DNA from: Phycisphaerales bacterium
Lineage (GTDB): Bacteria; Planctomycetota; Phycisphaerae; Phycisphaerales; SM1A02
Length of the DNA stretch: 64,000 nucleotides
Reading direction: 5' to 3'
Assembly: GCA_029247205.1 (NCBI GenBank)
Contig: JAQWLT010000026.1
Coordinates: 42,364 to 106,363, forward strand
Part shown: piece after piece, positions 47,150-55,901 of the stretch
Layout: each line of letters opens with the position of its first letter
Position numbering within the stretch: position 1 is the first letter of the stretch
Notes under the pieces: model-generated
The model's database searches: none
What the model was told of the DNA's origin: nothing
The model's input: the letters and a program-made list of their open reading frames with translations, nothing else
Made by a program: the position numbers and the translations under genes

Positions 47150-49975
47150 ATGTCTCCATTCAATACCGATTGCCCAACAGCCGCTGATATCCGACGGTCC
47201 TTTCTAGCGTTCTTCAAAGACCAAGCTGGACACGAGATTGTCCCTAGTTCGCCGGTCGTCCCCCACGATGACCCAACGCTGCTCTTCTGCAACGCTGGCA
47301 TGAACCAATTCAAGGATGTCTTCCTGAGCACTGGCACAAGACCGTGGTCTCGGGCGGTGGATAGCCAGAAGTGCATCCGCGCAGGTGGCAAGCACAATGA
47401 TCTCGAGGACGTTGGGCGAGACACCTATCACCACACGTTCTTTGAGATGCTAGGCAACTGGTCCTTTGGCGACTATTTCAAAGCCGAAGCAATTGAGTGG
47501 GCGTGGACACTCTTAACCGAAGTCTGGGGTCTGCCAAAAGATCGACTGCATGTCACGGTCTTCGCCGGTGATGAATCGGACGGGCTCGGGCCAGATGAAG
47601 AAGCCGAAACACTGTGGCTTGAGCGTACCGACATTGATCCGTCGCACATCACCCGGTGGGACCGTAAGGACAATTTCTGGGAAATGGGCGCCGCCGGACC
47701 ATGCGGACCATGCACCGAGATTCACTACGACTCGACACCAGACGGCACAGGCGGGCCAATGGTGAATCTTGATCACCCCGATGTCATCGAGGTATGGAAT
47801 CTGGTCTTCATTCAATTCAACCGGCGCGAAGACGGGACACTTGTTCCCCTGCCGTCGCAGCACGTAGACACCGGGATGGGCCTTGAGCGAATTGTGCGTG
47901 TGCTACAGAACAAACGAAGCAACTACGACACCGATCTGTGGACACCGATCTTCGACGCCATTGATCGTGAAACCACTGCGGCAACATATGGTGGCGTGCT
48001 CGATGACCCTGTTGACACCGCCTATCGCGTCATTGCCGATCATGTGCGATGCCTCACCGTTGCGCTCACAGACGGGGCGAGACCGGGGCCAGATGGCCGA
48101 GGATATGTACTCCGTCGCATTCTTCGTAGAGGCGTGCGTATGGCTAGGCAATCGCTTGGCGCCGAGGAACCGCTGCTTTGCAAGCTCGTACCAGCAGTCG
48201 TACAAACACTCGGCGATGCCTACCCTGAGGTCGCCGCCGCGGCCACCGAGGTTGCTGACATCATCAAGGCAGAAGAGCTGGCCTTCCTGCGTACCCTCGA
48301 TCGAGGACTGATGCTTTTTGCGGAAGCTGCAGCAGAAGCAACAGCGACCGGTGGTGTCATCTCAGGCGAGAAGGCCTTTCTGCTGCATGACACCTTCGGT
48401 TTTCCAATTGACCTCACGGCGCAGATGGCTGAGGAACAATCGATTGCACTGGACCGTGATGGGTACGAGAAGGCGATGGAAACGGCAAGAGACCGCTCAC
48501 GCGGTGAGACGGGCACCACCGACACCGTGCTCGCCTTACCACCAGAAGTCATTGCTTCACTTGAAGGTCTCGGCCATATGGGCACCGATGACTTAGCCAA
48601 GTTCCATGACGGAAACTGCACGGGAGTGGTTACTGGAATCTGGAATGGCAATGCACTCATCAAAAATGTACCCAAACAAGAGCGAGTCGCCGTACTACTC
48701 AACCGTACGAGTTTCTATGGCGAACAAGGTGGGCAGATCGGTGATGAGGGGTGCTTAACATTCGAGGATGGTGGCGTATTCCGCGTCGAGCAGACCGTTC
48801 GATCGGGCTCCTGGATCTTGCATATTGGCCAACTTGAATCAGGCCAACTAGGTCTCGGTGACCATGTTGAGACGATCGTTGATGCCTCTCGTCATACGGC
48901 CATCGAAACAAATCACACTGCTACCCATTTGCTGAACCGAGCACTTCGTGAAGTCCTCGGCAAGGACTCTGATCAGCGAGGTTCACTCGTCGCGCCGAAT
49001 CGCCTGCGATTCGATTACGCCGCATCGAAGTCGCCAAGCCTGAAAGACATTGAGGCGATTGAGAAACTCGTCCAAGAAGACATCGACGCCGATCTCACAG
49101 TCAATGCTGATGAATTGCCACTTGATCTTGCCATGGAGATCAACGGCGCCCGCGCCATGTTTGGTGAGCGGTATCCGGATCCCGTCCGCGTCGTGTGCGC
49201 GGGTGCTGAAGTGAATGAACTTGCCAATGATCCACCACGGGATGCATGGAAAAGGCTGTCTATCGAATTCTGCGGGGGCAGCCATGTGACAAGCACAAAG
49301 TGCATCGGTAACTTCCTGGTGATGCAAGAGCAGGGTTTGGCTGCAGGAATCCGCCGCATTGTGGCCATCACCGACGAAGAAGCAGTGAATACCAGAGCAG
49401 CAGGCGAAGCACTGTTGGCCCAACTCGAGTCAATGCGGTCGATCGAGTCGGCTGATTTACCTGCTGCAGTAGACGATGCCGCCCGCAAACTGGCGGATGG
49501 TGAGTTTGGACTCGTGCATCGTCGAACTGCCGATGCACAACTAGACACACTGCGAAAATCTGCCAAGGCTGCACGAAAGGCTGCTGCCGGGGAGTCGAAG
49601 GGGGCAGCGATCGACGATGCGCGTGCACTGGCGTCGGATGCAATTGGAGATATTATGATTGGCGAAATTACGGCCTCAGACCGTGAGTCACTGCTTGCCG
49701 GAATAGATACAGCAAGTGCGATCGCGTCAGATGTCGCATGTTTGCTCGCCTGCAGAATCGAAGAGACAGGAAAGGTCATCATCGCTGCGCAGGTGCCGAA
49801 GCCACTTATTGCACGAGGTCTGCATGCTGGCGACTGGGTGCGAGTTGCAGCACAAGCCTGCGGTGGTGGTGGTGGTGGCCGACCCGATGCGGCTCAAGCA
49901 GGCGGAAAGAATCCTGAACAATTACCCGAAGCACTTGATGCCGCCGGGATCTATGCCAAAGAGGTGCTGCAATGA
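47150..49975 (+). CDS. alaS: Alanyl-tRNA synthetase
   Basis: This is a class II synthetase that charges tRNA-Ala and edits Ser/Gly. The N-terminal catalytic part is SFLAFFKDQAGHEIVPSSPVVP, NAGMNQFKDVF, KHNDLEDVGRDTYHHTFFEMLGNWSFGDYF. The editing domain has HTATHLLNRALREVLG and CGGSHVTSTKCIGNF. A C-Ala domain ends with GGGGGGRPDAAQAGGKNP. ATG 47150 gives 941 residues; the ORF to 47003 runs into tpiA. ATGA overlap with the next small gene. Confidence 0.96.
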   Translation: MSPFNTDCPTAADIRRSFLAFFKDQAGHEIVPSSPVVPHDDPTLLFCNAGMNQFKDVFLSTGTRPWSRAVDSQKCIRAGGKHNDLEDVGRDTYHHTFFEMLGNWSFGDYFKAEAIEWAWTLLTEVWGLPKDRLHVTVFAGDESDGLGPDEEAETLWLERTDIDPSHITRWDRKDNFWEMGAAGPCGPCTEIHYDSTPDGTGGPMVNLDHPDVIEVWNLVFIQFNRREDGTLVPLPSQHVDTGMGLERIVRVLQNKRSNYDTDLWTPIFDAIDRETTAATYGGVLDDPVDTAYRVIADHVRCLTVALTDGARPGPDGRGYVLRRILRRGVRMARQSLGAEEPLLCKLVPAVVQTLGDAYPEVAAAATEVADIIKAEELAFLRTLDRGLMLFAEAAAEATATGGVISGEKAFLLHDTFGFPIDLTAQMAEEQSIALDRDGYEKAMETARDRSRGETGTTDTVLALPPEVIASLEGLGHMGTDDLAKFHDGNCTGVVTGIWNGNALIKNVPKQERVAVLLNRTSFYGEQGGQIGDEGCLTFEDGGVFRVEQTVRSGSWILHIGQLESGQLGLGDHVETIVDASRHTAIETNHTATHLLNRALREVLGKDSDQRGSLVAPNRLRFDYAASKSPSLKDIEAIEKLVQEDIDADLTVNADELPLDLAMEINGARAMFGERYPDPVRVVCAGAEVNELANDPPRDAWKRLSIEFCGGSHVTSTKCIGNFLVMQEQGLAAGIRRIVAITDEEAVNTRAAGEALLAQLESMRSIESADLPAAVDDAARKLADGEFGLVHRRTADAQLDTLRKSAKAARKAAAGESKGAAIDDARALASDAIGDIMIGEITASDRESLLAGIDTASAIASDVACLLACRIEETGKVIIAAQVPKPLIARGLHAGDWVRVAAQACGGGGGGRPDAAQAGGKNPEQLPEALDAAGIYAKEVLQ

Positions 49976-50325
49976 GTGATAGTGAAAAGATCGAACATGA
50001 TGAGGGCGGCGAGCCAGAATCTCGGCATCATGTCTCGACGATCCGAACGGTTGATCGCCAAGTTGGCGAGCATGTGCTTGCTGCCCTCAATGAGGATGAT
50101 GCCGTAGCAGCGATTACAACACTCGTAACAGGCGTACGGGCCGATCGCATCGTGTCAATGCCACTCACTCGTGAGCAGGTGGAGGCGATTCGTGGGGTTC
50201 TTGAGCAGGCGCAAGCCGAAGCAACGGAGTCCGAAGAAGAAGAAGAAGGCCGCCGTGAAGGTTTCCTTGGCTTCCACACCGTACTACGTACAGAAACAAA
50301 GGAATCCGAGGATACCGACGAGTGA
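49972..50325 (+). CDS. Small acidic protein of unknown function
   Basis: This 117-residue, strongly acidic protein is not recognised. A central helical part (HVLAALNEDDAVAAITTLVTGVRADRIVSMPLTREQVEAIRGVLEQAQ) is flanked by Glu-rich disordered ends (ATESEEEEEGRREG). It starts within the alaS stop (ATGA) and its stop overlaps the next gene's GTG (GTGA), so it is translationally coupled to both. Confidence 0.7.
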   Translation: MSDSEKIEHDEGGEPESRHHVSTIRTVDRQVGEHVLAALNEDDAVAAITTLVTGVRADRIVSMPLTREQVEAIRGVLEQAQAEATESEEEEEGRREGFLGFHTVLRTETKESEDTDE

Positions 50326-51266
50326 TTGATCGTCGGACTGTAGTCGGCGTCGGACTGGCGATCACATGCCAGCCATGGCGTGCGCTTGCTGGACCAGCCA
50401 CTGTGGCCAATACAAAGGAGTCAGATGCCATGAAGAACCATAGTTGGCCCGTGTCACTCGCGCAGTGGTCACTGCACCGCACCCTTCGTGCTGACAAACT
50501 CACAACTGAACAATTCCCTGCCTTTACTCGTGAACAGTTTGGCATCACTGGTGTGGAGTACGTCAACTCCTTCTTCAAAGATCGTTCCACCGACGACGCG
50601 TGGCTAAACGCCCAAAAAGCCCGCTGCAAAGACGCCGGTGTGCAAAGTGTGCTCATCATGGTCGATGACGAAGGCGCGCTCGGTGATCCGTCTGCAGCAG
50701 ATCGGGCAGCAGCAGTTGACAACCATCGCCGATGGCTCCACGCGGCCAAGTCTCTCGGCTGCCACGGTATCCGAGTCAATGTGCCTTCAGAGGGCACGCC
50801 GGAAGAGCAGCGAGAACTCTGCACGGCGGGCCTCGCCGCACTCATGCCCCACGCGGAAGAACTCAATCTTTCGGTCATGATCGAGAATCACGGCGGGCTT
50901 TCTAGCAATGGCCAGTGGCTCGCGTCGCTCATCACGGCTGTTGACCATCCAAGACTTGGCTCGCTTCCAGACTTTGGAAACTTTGTACTGAACTGGGACA
51001 CCAAGGAAATGTATGACCGCTATCGCGGCGTCGATGAACTTCTGCCACATGCCAAGGCACTCAGTGCCAAGAGCCATGACTTTGACGAGTTTGGGAACGA
51101 AATACACACCGACTACTCGAGGATTTTTGAGCTTATTCGCAAGCACGGATACAGCGGCTGGATTGGTGTTGAGTATGAAGGCGAAACGCTGTCTGAAATC
51201 GATGGAATTACACACACCCGTGATCTGCTTCTCAAAAACGGCTGCCATGTCAGCGAAGGAGTCTGA
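50322..51266 (+). CDS. Tat-exported sugar phosphate isomerase/epimerase-like TIM-barrel protein
   Basis: This 314-residue protein has a twin-arginine-like signal (DRRTVVGVGLAIT) and then an AP endonuclease 2/xylose isomerase-like TIM barrel: GVEYVNSFFKD, GVQSVLIMVDDEG, GCHGIRVNVPSEG, LSVMIENHGGLS, LGSLPDFGNFVLN, AKSHDFDEFGNE and GWIGVEYEGE. Conserved Glu, Asp, His and Glu at strand ends fit a metal-bound sugar isomerase. The substrate is unknown; export to the periplasm is typical for many planctomycete members. It starts at GTG 50322. Confidence 0.85.
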   Translation: MIDRRTVVGVGLAITCQPWRALAGPATVANTKESDAMKNHSWPVSLAQWSLHRTLRADKLTTEQFPAFTREQFGITGVEYVNSFFKDRSTDDAWLNAQKARCKDAGVQSVLIMVDDEGALGDPSAADRAAAVDNHRRWLHAAKSLGCHGIRVNVPSEGTPEEQRELCTAGLAALMPHAEELNLSVMIENHGGLSSNGQWLASLITAVDHPRLGSLPDFGNFVLNWDTKEMYDRYRGVDELLPHAKALSAKSHDFDEFGNEIHTDYSRIFELIRKHGYSGWIGVEYEGETLSEIDGITHTRDLLLKNGCHVSEGV

Positions 51267-51269
51267 TTC

Positions 51270-52301
51270 ATGAAAGCACTGTGCATTACCAAGCAAGGGG
51301 ATCCCGTAAGCCCAAACATTGAACTTCAGGAAGTGCCCACGCCTTCGCCTGCTACAGGCGAGGTACTCGTAAAAACCGAAGCAAGCGCCATGAATCATCT
51401 CGATCTTTGGATTGGCCGAGGCCTACCGGGAATCGATACCGCGTGGCCACGCATCGGTGGCTCGGATGGATGTGGTCGAATCACTGAAGTTGGCAAAGGT
51501 GTCGATGATGCTTGGGTCGGCCGCCGCGTTGTTCTGAATGCTGCTGTGGAAGCTGCTGGCACCATGCACCCAGACACCACACCAGCAGGCCGCGACATCC
51601 ACATGATCGGCGAGCATGGGCCTGGCACACATGCCGAATTCTTTGTTGCTCCAGCAACCAATGTTCTGGCCTTATCTGACACAAGTGATCCGACCAAGGT
51701 TGTCGCATTCGCGCTCTCACACCTCACTGCGTGGCGAATGCTGCGTACACGAGCAAGGCTCGCCGAAGGCGAAACGGTGCTCATCACCGGCATTGGTGGA
51801 GGCGTGGCGCTTGCAGCACTTAACATTGCCCGCCACTTTGGATGCCACACAATTGTGACCAGCCGGCACGAATCAAAGTTGGACCGTGCCCGTTTCATCG
51901 GAGCAGATCAGACTGTCTTGGACGAGGGTGAAGACTGGAGCCGTACCGTGCGCAGATTCACTGCTCGACGGGGAGTCGATGTCTGCGTTGACTCGATCGG
52001 TGCTGCCGTGCACCTCTCGTGTATCAAGTCGCTGGCTCGTGCCGGACGATTTGTATCATGCGGCTGCACCAGCGGCGCAAACCCACCAACGGACCTTGCC
52101 CGGTTATTTTGGAACCAACTTGAGATGCTTGGCTCAACAATGGGCGACATGCAGGAGTTTCGCGAAGTACTCTCCCTATTCCAACAGGACCGCCTTGAAC
52201 CAACCATCGACTCGGTCATCCCTGCCTCCGAAGGGGCCAAAGCGTACGAACGAATTGAATCTGGATCCCAGTTTGGCAAGGTAGTACTCACTTGGACTTA
52301 A
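51270..52301 (+). CDS. MDR-family NAD(P)H quinone oxidoreductase/zinc-type alcohol dehydrogenase-like
   Basis: This 343-residue medium-chain dehydrogenase/reductase has a GroES-like N-terminal domain (LVKTEASAMNHLDLWIGRGLPG, GGSDGCGRITEVG) and a Rossmann domain (EGETVLITGIGGGVALAALNIARHFGC). The catalytic zinc Cys of alcohol dehydrogenases is replaced by Asn in ASAMNHLDL, fitting zinc-independent quinone oxidoreductases. The gene starts 3 bp after the TIM-barrel gene. The specific substrate is not known. Confidence 0.88.
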   Translation: MKALCITKQGDPVSPNIELQEVPTPSPATGEVLVKTEASAMNHLDLWIGRGLPGIDTAWPRIGGSDGCGRITEVGKGVDDAWVGRRVVLNAAVEAAGTMHPDTTPAGRDIHMIGEHGPGTHAEFFVAPATNVLALSDTSDPTKVVAFALSHLTAWRMLRTRARLAEGETVLITGIGGGVALAALNIARHFGCHTIVTSRHESKLDRARFIGADQTVLDEGEDWSRTVRRFTARRGVDVCVDSIGAAVHLSCIKSLARAGRFVSCGCTSGANPPTDLARLFWNQLEMLGSTMGDMQEFREVLSLFQQDRLEPTIDSVIPASEGAKAYERIESGSQFGKVVLTWT

Positions 52302-52312
52302 ATCACGAAAGC

Positions 52313-53530
52313 ATGGACCACACGCAACGAAACGGCGACATTCTCGATCGCAGCGATACGTGGCTTGCTCAGTCGCTCCCCAAAATGATCGCTATGCGGC
52401 GGGACCTGCACAGCCACCCAGAACCAGCCGGTGCCGAGTTCCGCACAAATGCCATTGTGTGTGAACACATGAAAGTGGCCGGGCTCACGCCACAATTGCG
52501 ATCTGATGCGACTGGCATCATTGTTGACCTCGATCTTGTTGAACGTGACGCCCCTCGAATAGCCATCCGTGCAGACATGGATTGTGTAGAAGTGCCTGAC
52601 GAAAAAACGGTGTCGTGGCGATCAAGCGTCGATGGGCTCTGCCACGCCTGTGGACACGACGCTCACACAACAATGGCCTGTTTTGCAGCTCATGCCCTCG
52701 CCCTTGAGACGAATGCAATGCAATCAGCAGGACCACAGCGAAACCTGCGATTCATCTTTCAGCCTGCGGAGGAATCGTCCACTGGCGCTATTGAGATGGT
52801 CGACCGCGGCGCACTGCAAGACGTTGATCGCATCATTGCACTTCACTGCGACCCATTTCTAGATGCCGGTCAAATCGGCCTGCGAGACGGACCAATCACA
52901 GCCAATCTCATGTCCTTTCGCGTGACCCTCTCCGGCCGCGGCGGGCACAGCGCACGGCCGTATGAAGCAATTGACCCAATCCCCGCCGCCGTCAATCTGG
53001 TTTCATTGCTCTATCAACTCGCGCCGCGCAGTGTCGATAACCGACGAGCGTATTGCCTCACTGTGACATCTATTCGATCTGGCGAGGCGATCAACGCCAT
53101 CCCAGACTCGGCAGAGATTTGTGGCACGATTCGTGCTGCTCGTGTGGAGGATGCCAAGCGTCTTCATGACATGGTGGGGACCTGTGTGAAGGCCGCCTGC
53201 CTTGCCACGGGGTGCTCCGCTACAACAGAGTTCCCACATTCTGCCCCAGCGACACAGAATGATCCGCATGTTGTTGACATGATGGAGACAGCAGCCACCG
53301 GTATTGTTGGTAGCCACAATGTTGTTCGAATCGAGTTGCCGAGCCTTGGCGGTGAAGACTTTGCGATCTATCAACAACATGTCCCGGGCGCGATGGTTCG
53401 ACTTGGCACAGGAGCTGGACCTCTCCCGGATCGCCAAGCACTCCACTCCACTCTCTTTGATATCGACGAGTCGGCTCTCTTGGTTGGTAGCCGGCTTCTA
53501 GCCCACGCTGCGATTCACTCGGTACTTTGA
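52313..53530 (+). CDS. M20-family amidohydrolase (hippurate/N-acyl amino acid hydrolase-like)
   Basis: This is a zinc peptidase-fold amidohydrolase, releasing acyl groups from amino acids. Metal and catalytic motifs: RADMDCVEVPDE, CHACGHDAHTTM (family CGHD-H), IFQPAEESSTGA and LGGEDFAIYQQHVPGAM. The dimerisation domain has SGRGGHSARPYEAIDP. It has 405 residues from ATG 52313; the ORF begins at a TTG at 52292 within the previous gene. It probably belongs to the alaS-to-GCS2 run. Confidence 0.92.
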   Translation: MDHTQRNGDILDRSDTWLAQSLPKMIAMRRDLHSHPEPAGAEFRTNAIVCEHMKVAGLTPQLRSDATGIIVDLDLVERDAPRIAIRADMDCVEVPDEKTVSWRSSVDGLCHACGHDAHTTMACFAAHALALETNAMQSAGPQRNLRFIFQPAEESSTGAIEMVDRGALQDVDRIIALHCDPFLDAGQIGLRDGPITANLMSFRVTLSGRGGHSARPYEAIDPIPAAVNLVSLLYQLAPRSVDNRRAYCLTVTSIRSGEAINAIPDSAEICGTIRAARVEDAKRLHDMVGTCVKAACLATGCSATTEFPHSAPATQNDPHVVDMMETAATGIVGSHNVVRIELPSLGGEDFAIYQQHVPGAMVRLGTGAGPLPDRQALHSTLFDIDESALLVGSRLLAHAAIHSVL

Positions 53531-53560
53531 CTAGCCAGTAATCCTTTAGAGAACAGCACA

Positions 53561-54688
53561 ATGCCAATTCAATTCAATGCAAGTAGCGACCATACGCTTG
53601 GCGTCGAGATAGAACTCGGTGTCATCGACCGCAATTCAATGGGACTCGTCCCGCGAGCCGCTGACATTCTCTCTCAGGTTCCAGAGGAATGGACAGACTG
53701 CGTGAAACCTGAGTTCATGCAGGGCTACCTTGAATTTAACACTGGCGTCTGTGACACCGTGGACGATGTTCGCAAGGACTTGCAAGAGAAACTGAAATGG
53801 GGCTATGGCCTTGCCGCCGAACTCGATGCGACCTTTCTCTGGAGCGGCACCCACCCCTTCTCACGGTGGGATGAACAGTCGCTCACGCCAGATGAACGGT
53901 ATCACTGGCTGATGGAAACGATGCAGTATGTGGCTCGCCGACTTGTGTGCTTTGGCTTGCATGTTCATGTTGGAGTTGACGGCGGCGATAAGGCTATTCA
54001 GATGTGCGATCGCATGATGCGGCACCTGCCTGTCATGCTCGCGCTGTCTGCAAACTCACCATGCTGGAATGGCCAGGACACCGGCTTGGCCTCTTACCGA
54101 TCCAAAATTATGGAGTCGCTGCCAACGGCCGGACTACCTGAGACGATGCGTAACTGGTCAGAGTACAACTGGCTCGTCAATCATCTTCAGTCAACTGACT
54201 TCATTCACTCTTCGCGAGAGATCTGGTGGGATGTGCGGCCGGTTGCCCGATTCGGAACCGTCGAAGTTCGCATCATGGACACACCAATGACGATGCGGCA
54301 ACTCTTGGGCTTGGTCGCCATGGTGCAGTGTATTGTTGCAGGTATCTCAGCCGAAATTGACCGCGGTGCCTATCTCGTCGATTGCCATCCAATGATCGCT
54401 CGGCAGAACAAGTGGCATGCTGTCCGCTACGGGCTCGACGCCACACTGGTGGACCCAGACACGATGCTTGCAGCGTCAGCACGACAAATGGCCCGACGAA
54501 CACTCGATTTGTGTCGCCCGGTCGCAGACCACCTGGGGTGCGCAACTGAACTTGGCTACTGCGACGAGATTCTGCAAGATGGGAATGGAGCACAGTCACA
54601 ACGCCACATGCTGCAAACCGGACAGAGTGGGCAGGATGTTGTCAAAGGCATGCTTGATGCAACTGGCGAACCCTGGAATGGGCCTTGA
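53561..54688 (+). CDS. Glutamate-cysteine ligase type 2 (YbdK-like carboxylate-amine ligase)
   Basis: This 375-residue enzyme has the GCS2 fold: TLGVEIELGVID, KPEFMQGYLEFNTGVC, HVHVGVDGGDKAI and FGTVEVRIMDTPMTMRQ. YbdK-type proteins have weak glutamate-cysteine ligase activity; some homologues make other amide bonds, so the real product could differ. It is the last gene of the rightward run and is convergent with tmk 57 bp away, with no terminator visible in that gap. Confidence 0.88.
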   Translation: MPIQFNASSDHTLGVEIELGVIDRNSMGLVPRAADILSQVPEEWTDCVKPEFMQGYLEFNTGVCDTVDDVRKDLQEKLKWGYGLAAELDATFLWSGTHPFSRWDEQSLTPDERYHWLMETMQYVARRLVCFGLHVHVGVDGGDKAIQMCDRMMRHLPVMLALSANSPCWNGQDTGLASYRSKIMESLPTAGLPETMRNWSEYNWLVNHLQSTDFIHSSREIWWDVRPVARFGTVEVRIMDTPMTMRQLLGLVAMVQCIVAGISAEIDRGAYLVDCHPMIARQNKWHAVRYGLDATLVDPDTMLAASARQMARRTLDLCRPVADHLGCATELGYCDEILQDGNGAQSQRHMLQTGQSGQDVVKGMLDATGEPWNGP

Positions 54689-54745
54689 GCACATCACAGG
54701 CAAAACAAAAGAACCAAGAGCATCACATCCCAGCGTCGTCTCAGC

Positions 54746-55381
54746 TCAACAACGAGCCGTCAGTTTGGCCTCGATCTCAGCAGTGGCCCTGGCATACACC
54801 GAATCGGCGTCGCCCGTTGCATCAATCAAGAGAACATGCTCAGGGTCGGCAGCAAATAGTGCGTGATAGCCATCCCGCACCCGCCTATGGAATTCGGCGC
54901 CCTTTTGCTCCATGCGATCAAGTAGTGGATTGAGACGCTTCGCCGCCGTCACTTCGTCGACATCGAATATCACCGTCAAATCTGGCATCTGATGATTCGT
55001 GGCAACGGCGGCAACCTCGAAGATTTCTTCCATAGGCAAACCACCAGCCGTACCTTGATACGCACAAGTCGATGCTACAAACCGATCGGCCAAAACCAAA
55101 TCACCCCGGCTGATCGCTGGTCCAATCTGCTGCTCTACAAGTTGTGCCCGACTCGCCATATACAGCAGCATCTCACAGCGAATGGTCATGTCGGTGTTCT
55201 CAGGATCAAGCAGAACCTTGCGGATCTGCTCCCCCACCGATGTTCCTCCCGGCTCGCGGACCTCAATCACCTCAAGTCCAGCGGCACTGGCATCGGTGGC
55301 AAAGCGGGCCAACTGGGTTGACTTGCCTGAGCCGTCCGGGCCCTCAAAGACGATGAATTTGCCGCGAAGCCACTGGTGCAT
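54746..55381 (-). CDS. tmk: Thymidylate kinase
   Basis: This enzyme phosphorylates dTMP to dTDP. P-loop FEGPDGSGKSTQ, EVREPGGTSVGEQIR, VLADRFVASTCAYQGTAGGL (the DRY/F motif) and DLTVIFDVD are diagnostic. It has 211 residues from ATG 55381; the longer ORF to 55531 covers the shared promoter region with the divergent gene. TTGACC-17-GACACT ends 6 nt before the ATG. Confidence 0.95.
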   Translation of the reverse strand: MHQWLRGKFIVFEGPDGSGKSTQLARFATDASAAGLEVIEVREPGGTSVGEQIRKVLLDPENTDMTIRCEMLLYMASRAQLVEQQIGPAISRGDLVLADRFVASTCAYQGTAGGLPMEEIFEVAAVATNHQMPDLTVIFDVDEVTAAKRLNPLLDRMEQKGAEFHRRVRDGYHALFAADPEHVLLIDATGDADSVYARATAEIEAKLTARC

Positions 55382-55387
55382 TGGTGA

Positions 55388-55416
55388 AGTGTCGGCTGTA
55401 GAGGCCCACGGGTCAA
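55388..55416 (-). promoter_or_regulatory. tmk promoter candidate placed for a leaderless start
   Basis: On the minus strand TTGACC (-35), exactly 17 bp and GACACT (-10) end 6 nt before the tmk ATG. No SD lies between them. Confidence 0.5.
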
Positions 55417-55445
55417 CAGGTGGCGACCGAAGTAGTATCGAACAT

Positions 55446-55901
55446 ATGCGGGTCCTACTAAGAGACATCGACCGGAAGCCCCTCGGCCAGATCGAACTCG
55501 CCTCAGGTGCGACACCTGCCTGTGTGAGCACTGAGAAGGGCCGTGAGGTTTATCTCAACTGGGAAGGAGCTCATGATGACGAAGGGCATCTCCGTCGGTG
55601 CCTCTCCTGTGGCTGCGACACGCTTTATCGCCATCGCCGTATGCCTCAAGTCACTGGCTTTGTCATTGTGCTGGCACTCGCCCTGGGCCTGGGTGGCATC
55701 CTTGGCCTCGCAACCGGCCTGCCATTCCTCATTGCCATGGTCCTCGTGCTACTGCTTGATGTGGCGATTCTGGTGCTCTCACGAGAGACGCTGGAGTGCT
55801 ACCGATGTCGATCGTCCTACCGCAATCTAGACATCGCTCAGTATCACCAGCGATGGAATGGCGACACCGCCAGGAGAATCACTTCCGGCGACGTCTCTTA
55901 A
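55446..55901 (+). CDS. Small membrane protein with split zinc ribbon
   Basis: This 151-residue protein has two Cys pairs (CLSCGC and CYRCRSS) on either side of two TM helices (VTGFVIVLALALGLGGILGLA and PFLIAMVLVLLLDVAILVLS). The pairs could form one zinc ribbon on the same side of the membrane. It is not otherwise recognised. ATG 55446 (MRVLLRDID) is 7 nt after TAGTAT; the ORF to 55182 is in tmk. Its 3' end overlaps the convergent ubiB by 23 bp. Confidence 0.75.
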   Translation: MRVLLRDIDRKPLGQIELASGATPACVSTEKGREVYLNWEGAHDDEGHLRRCLSCGCDTLYRHRRMPQVTGFVIVLALALGLGGILGLATGLPFLIAMVLVLLLDVAILVLSRETLECYRCRSSYRNLDIAQYHQRWNGDTARRITSGDVS

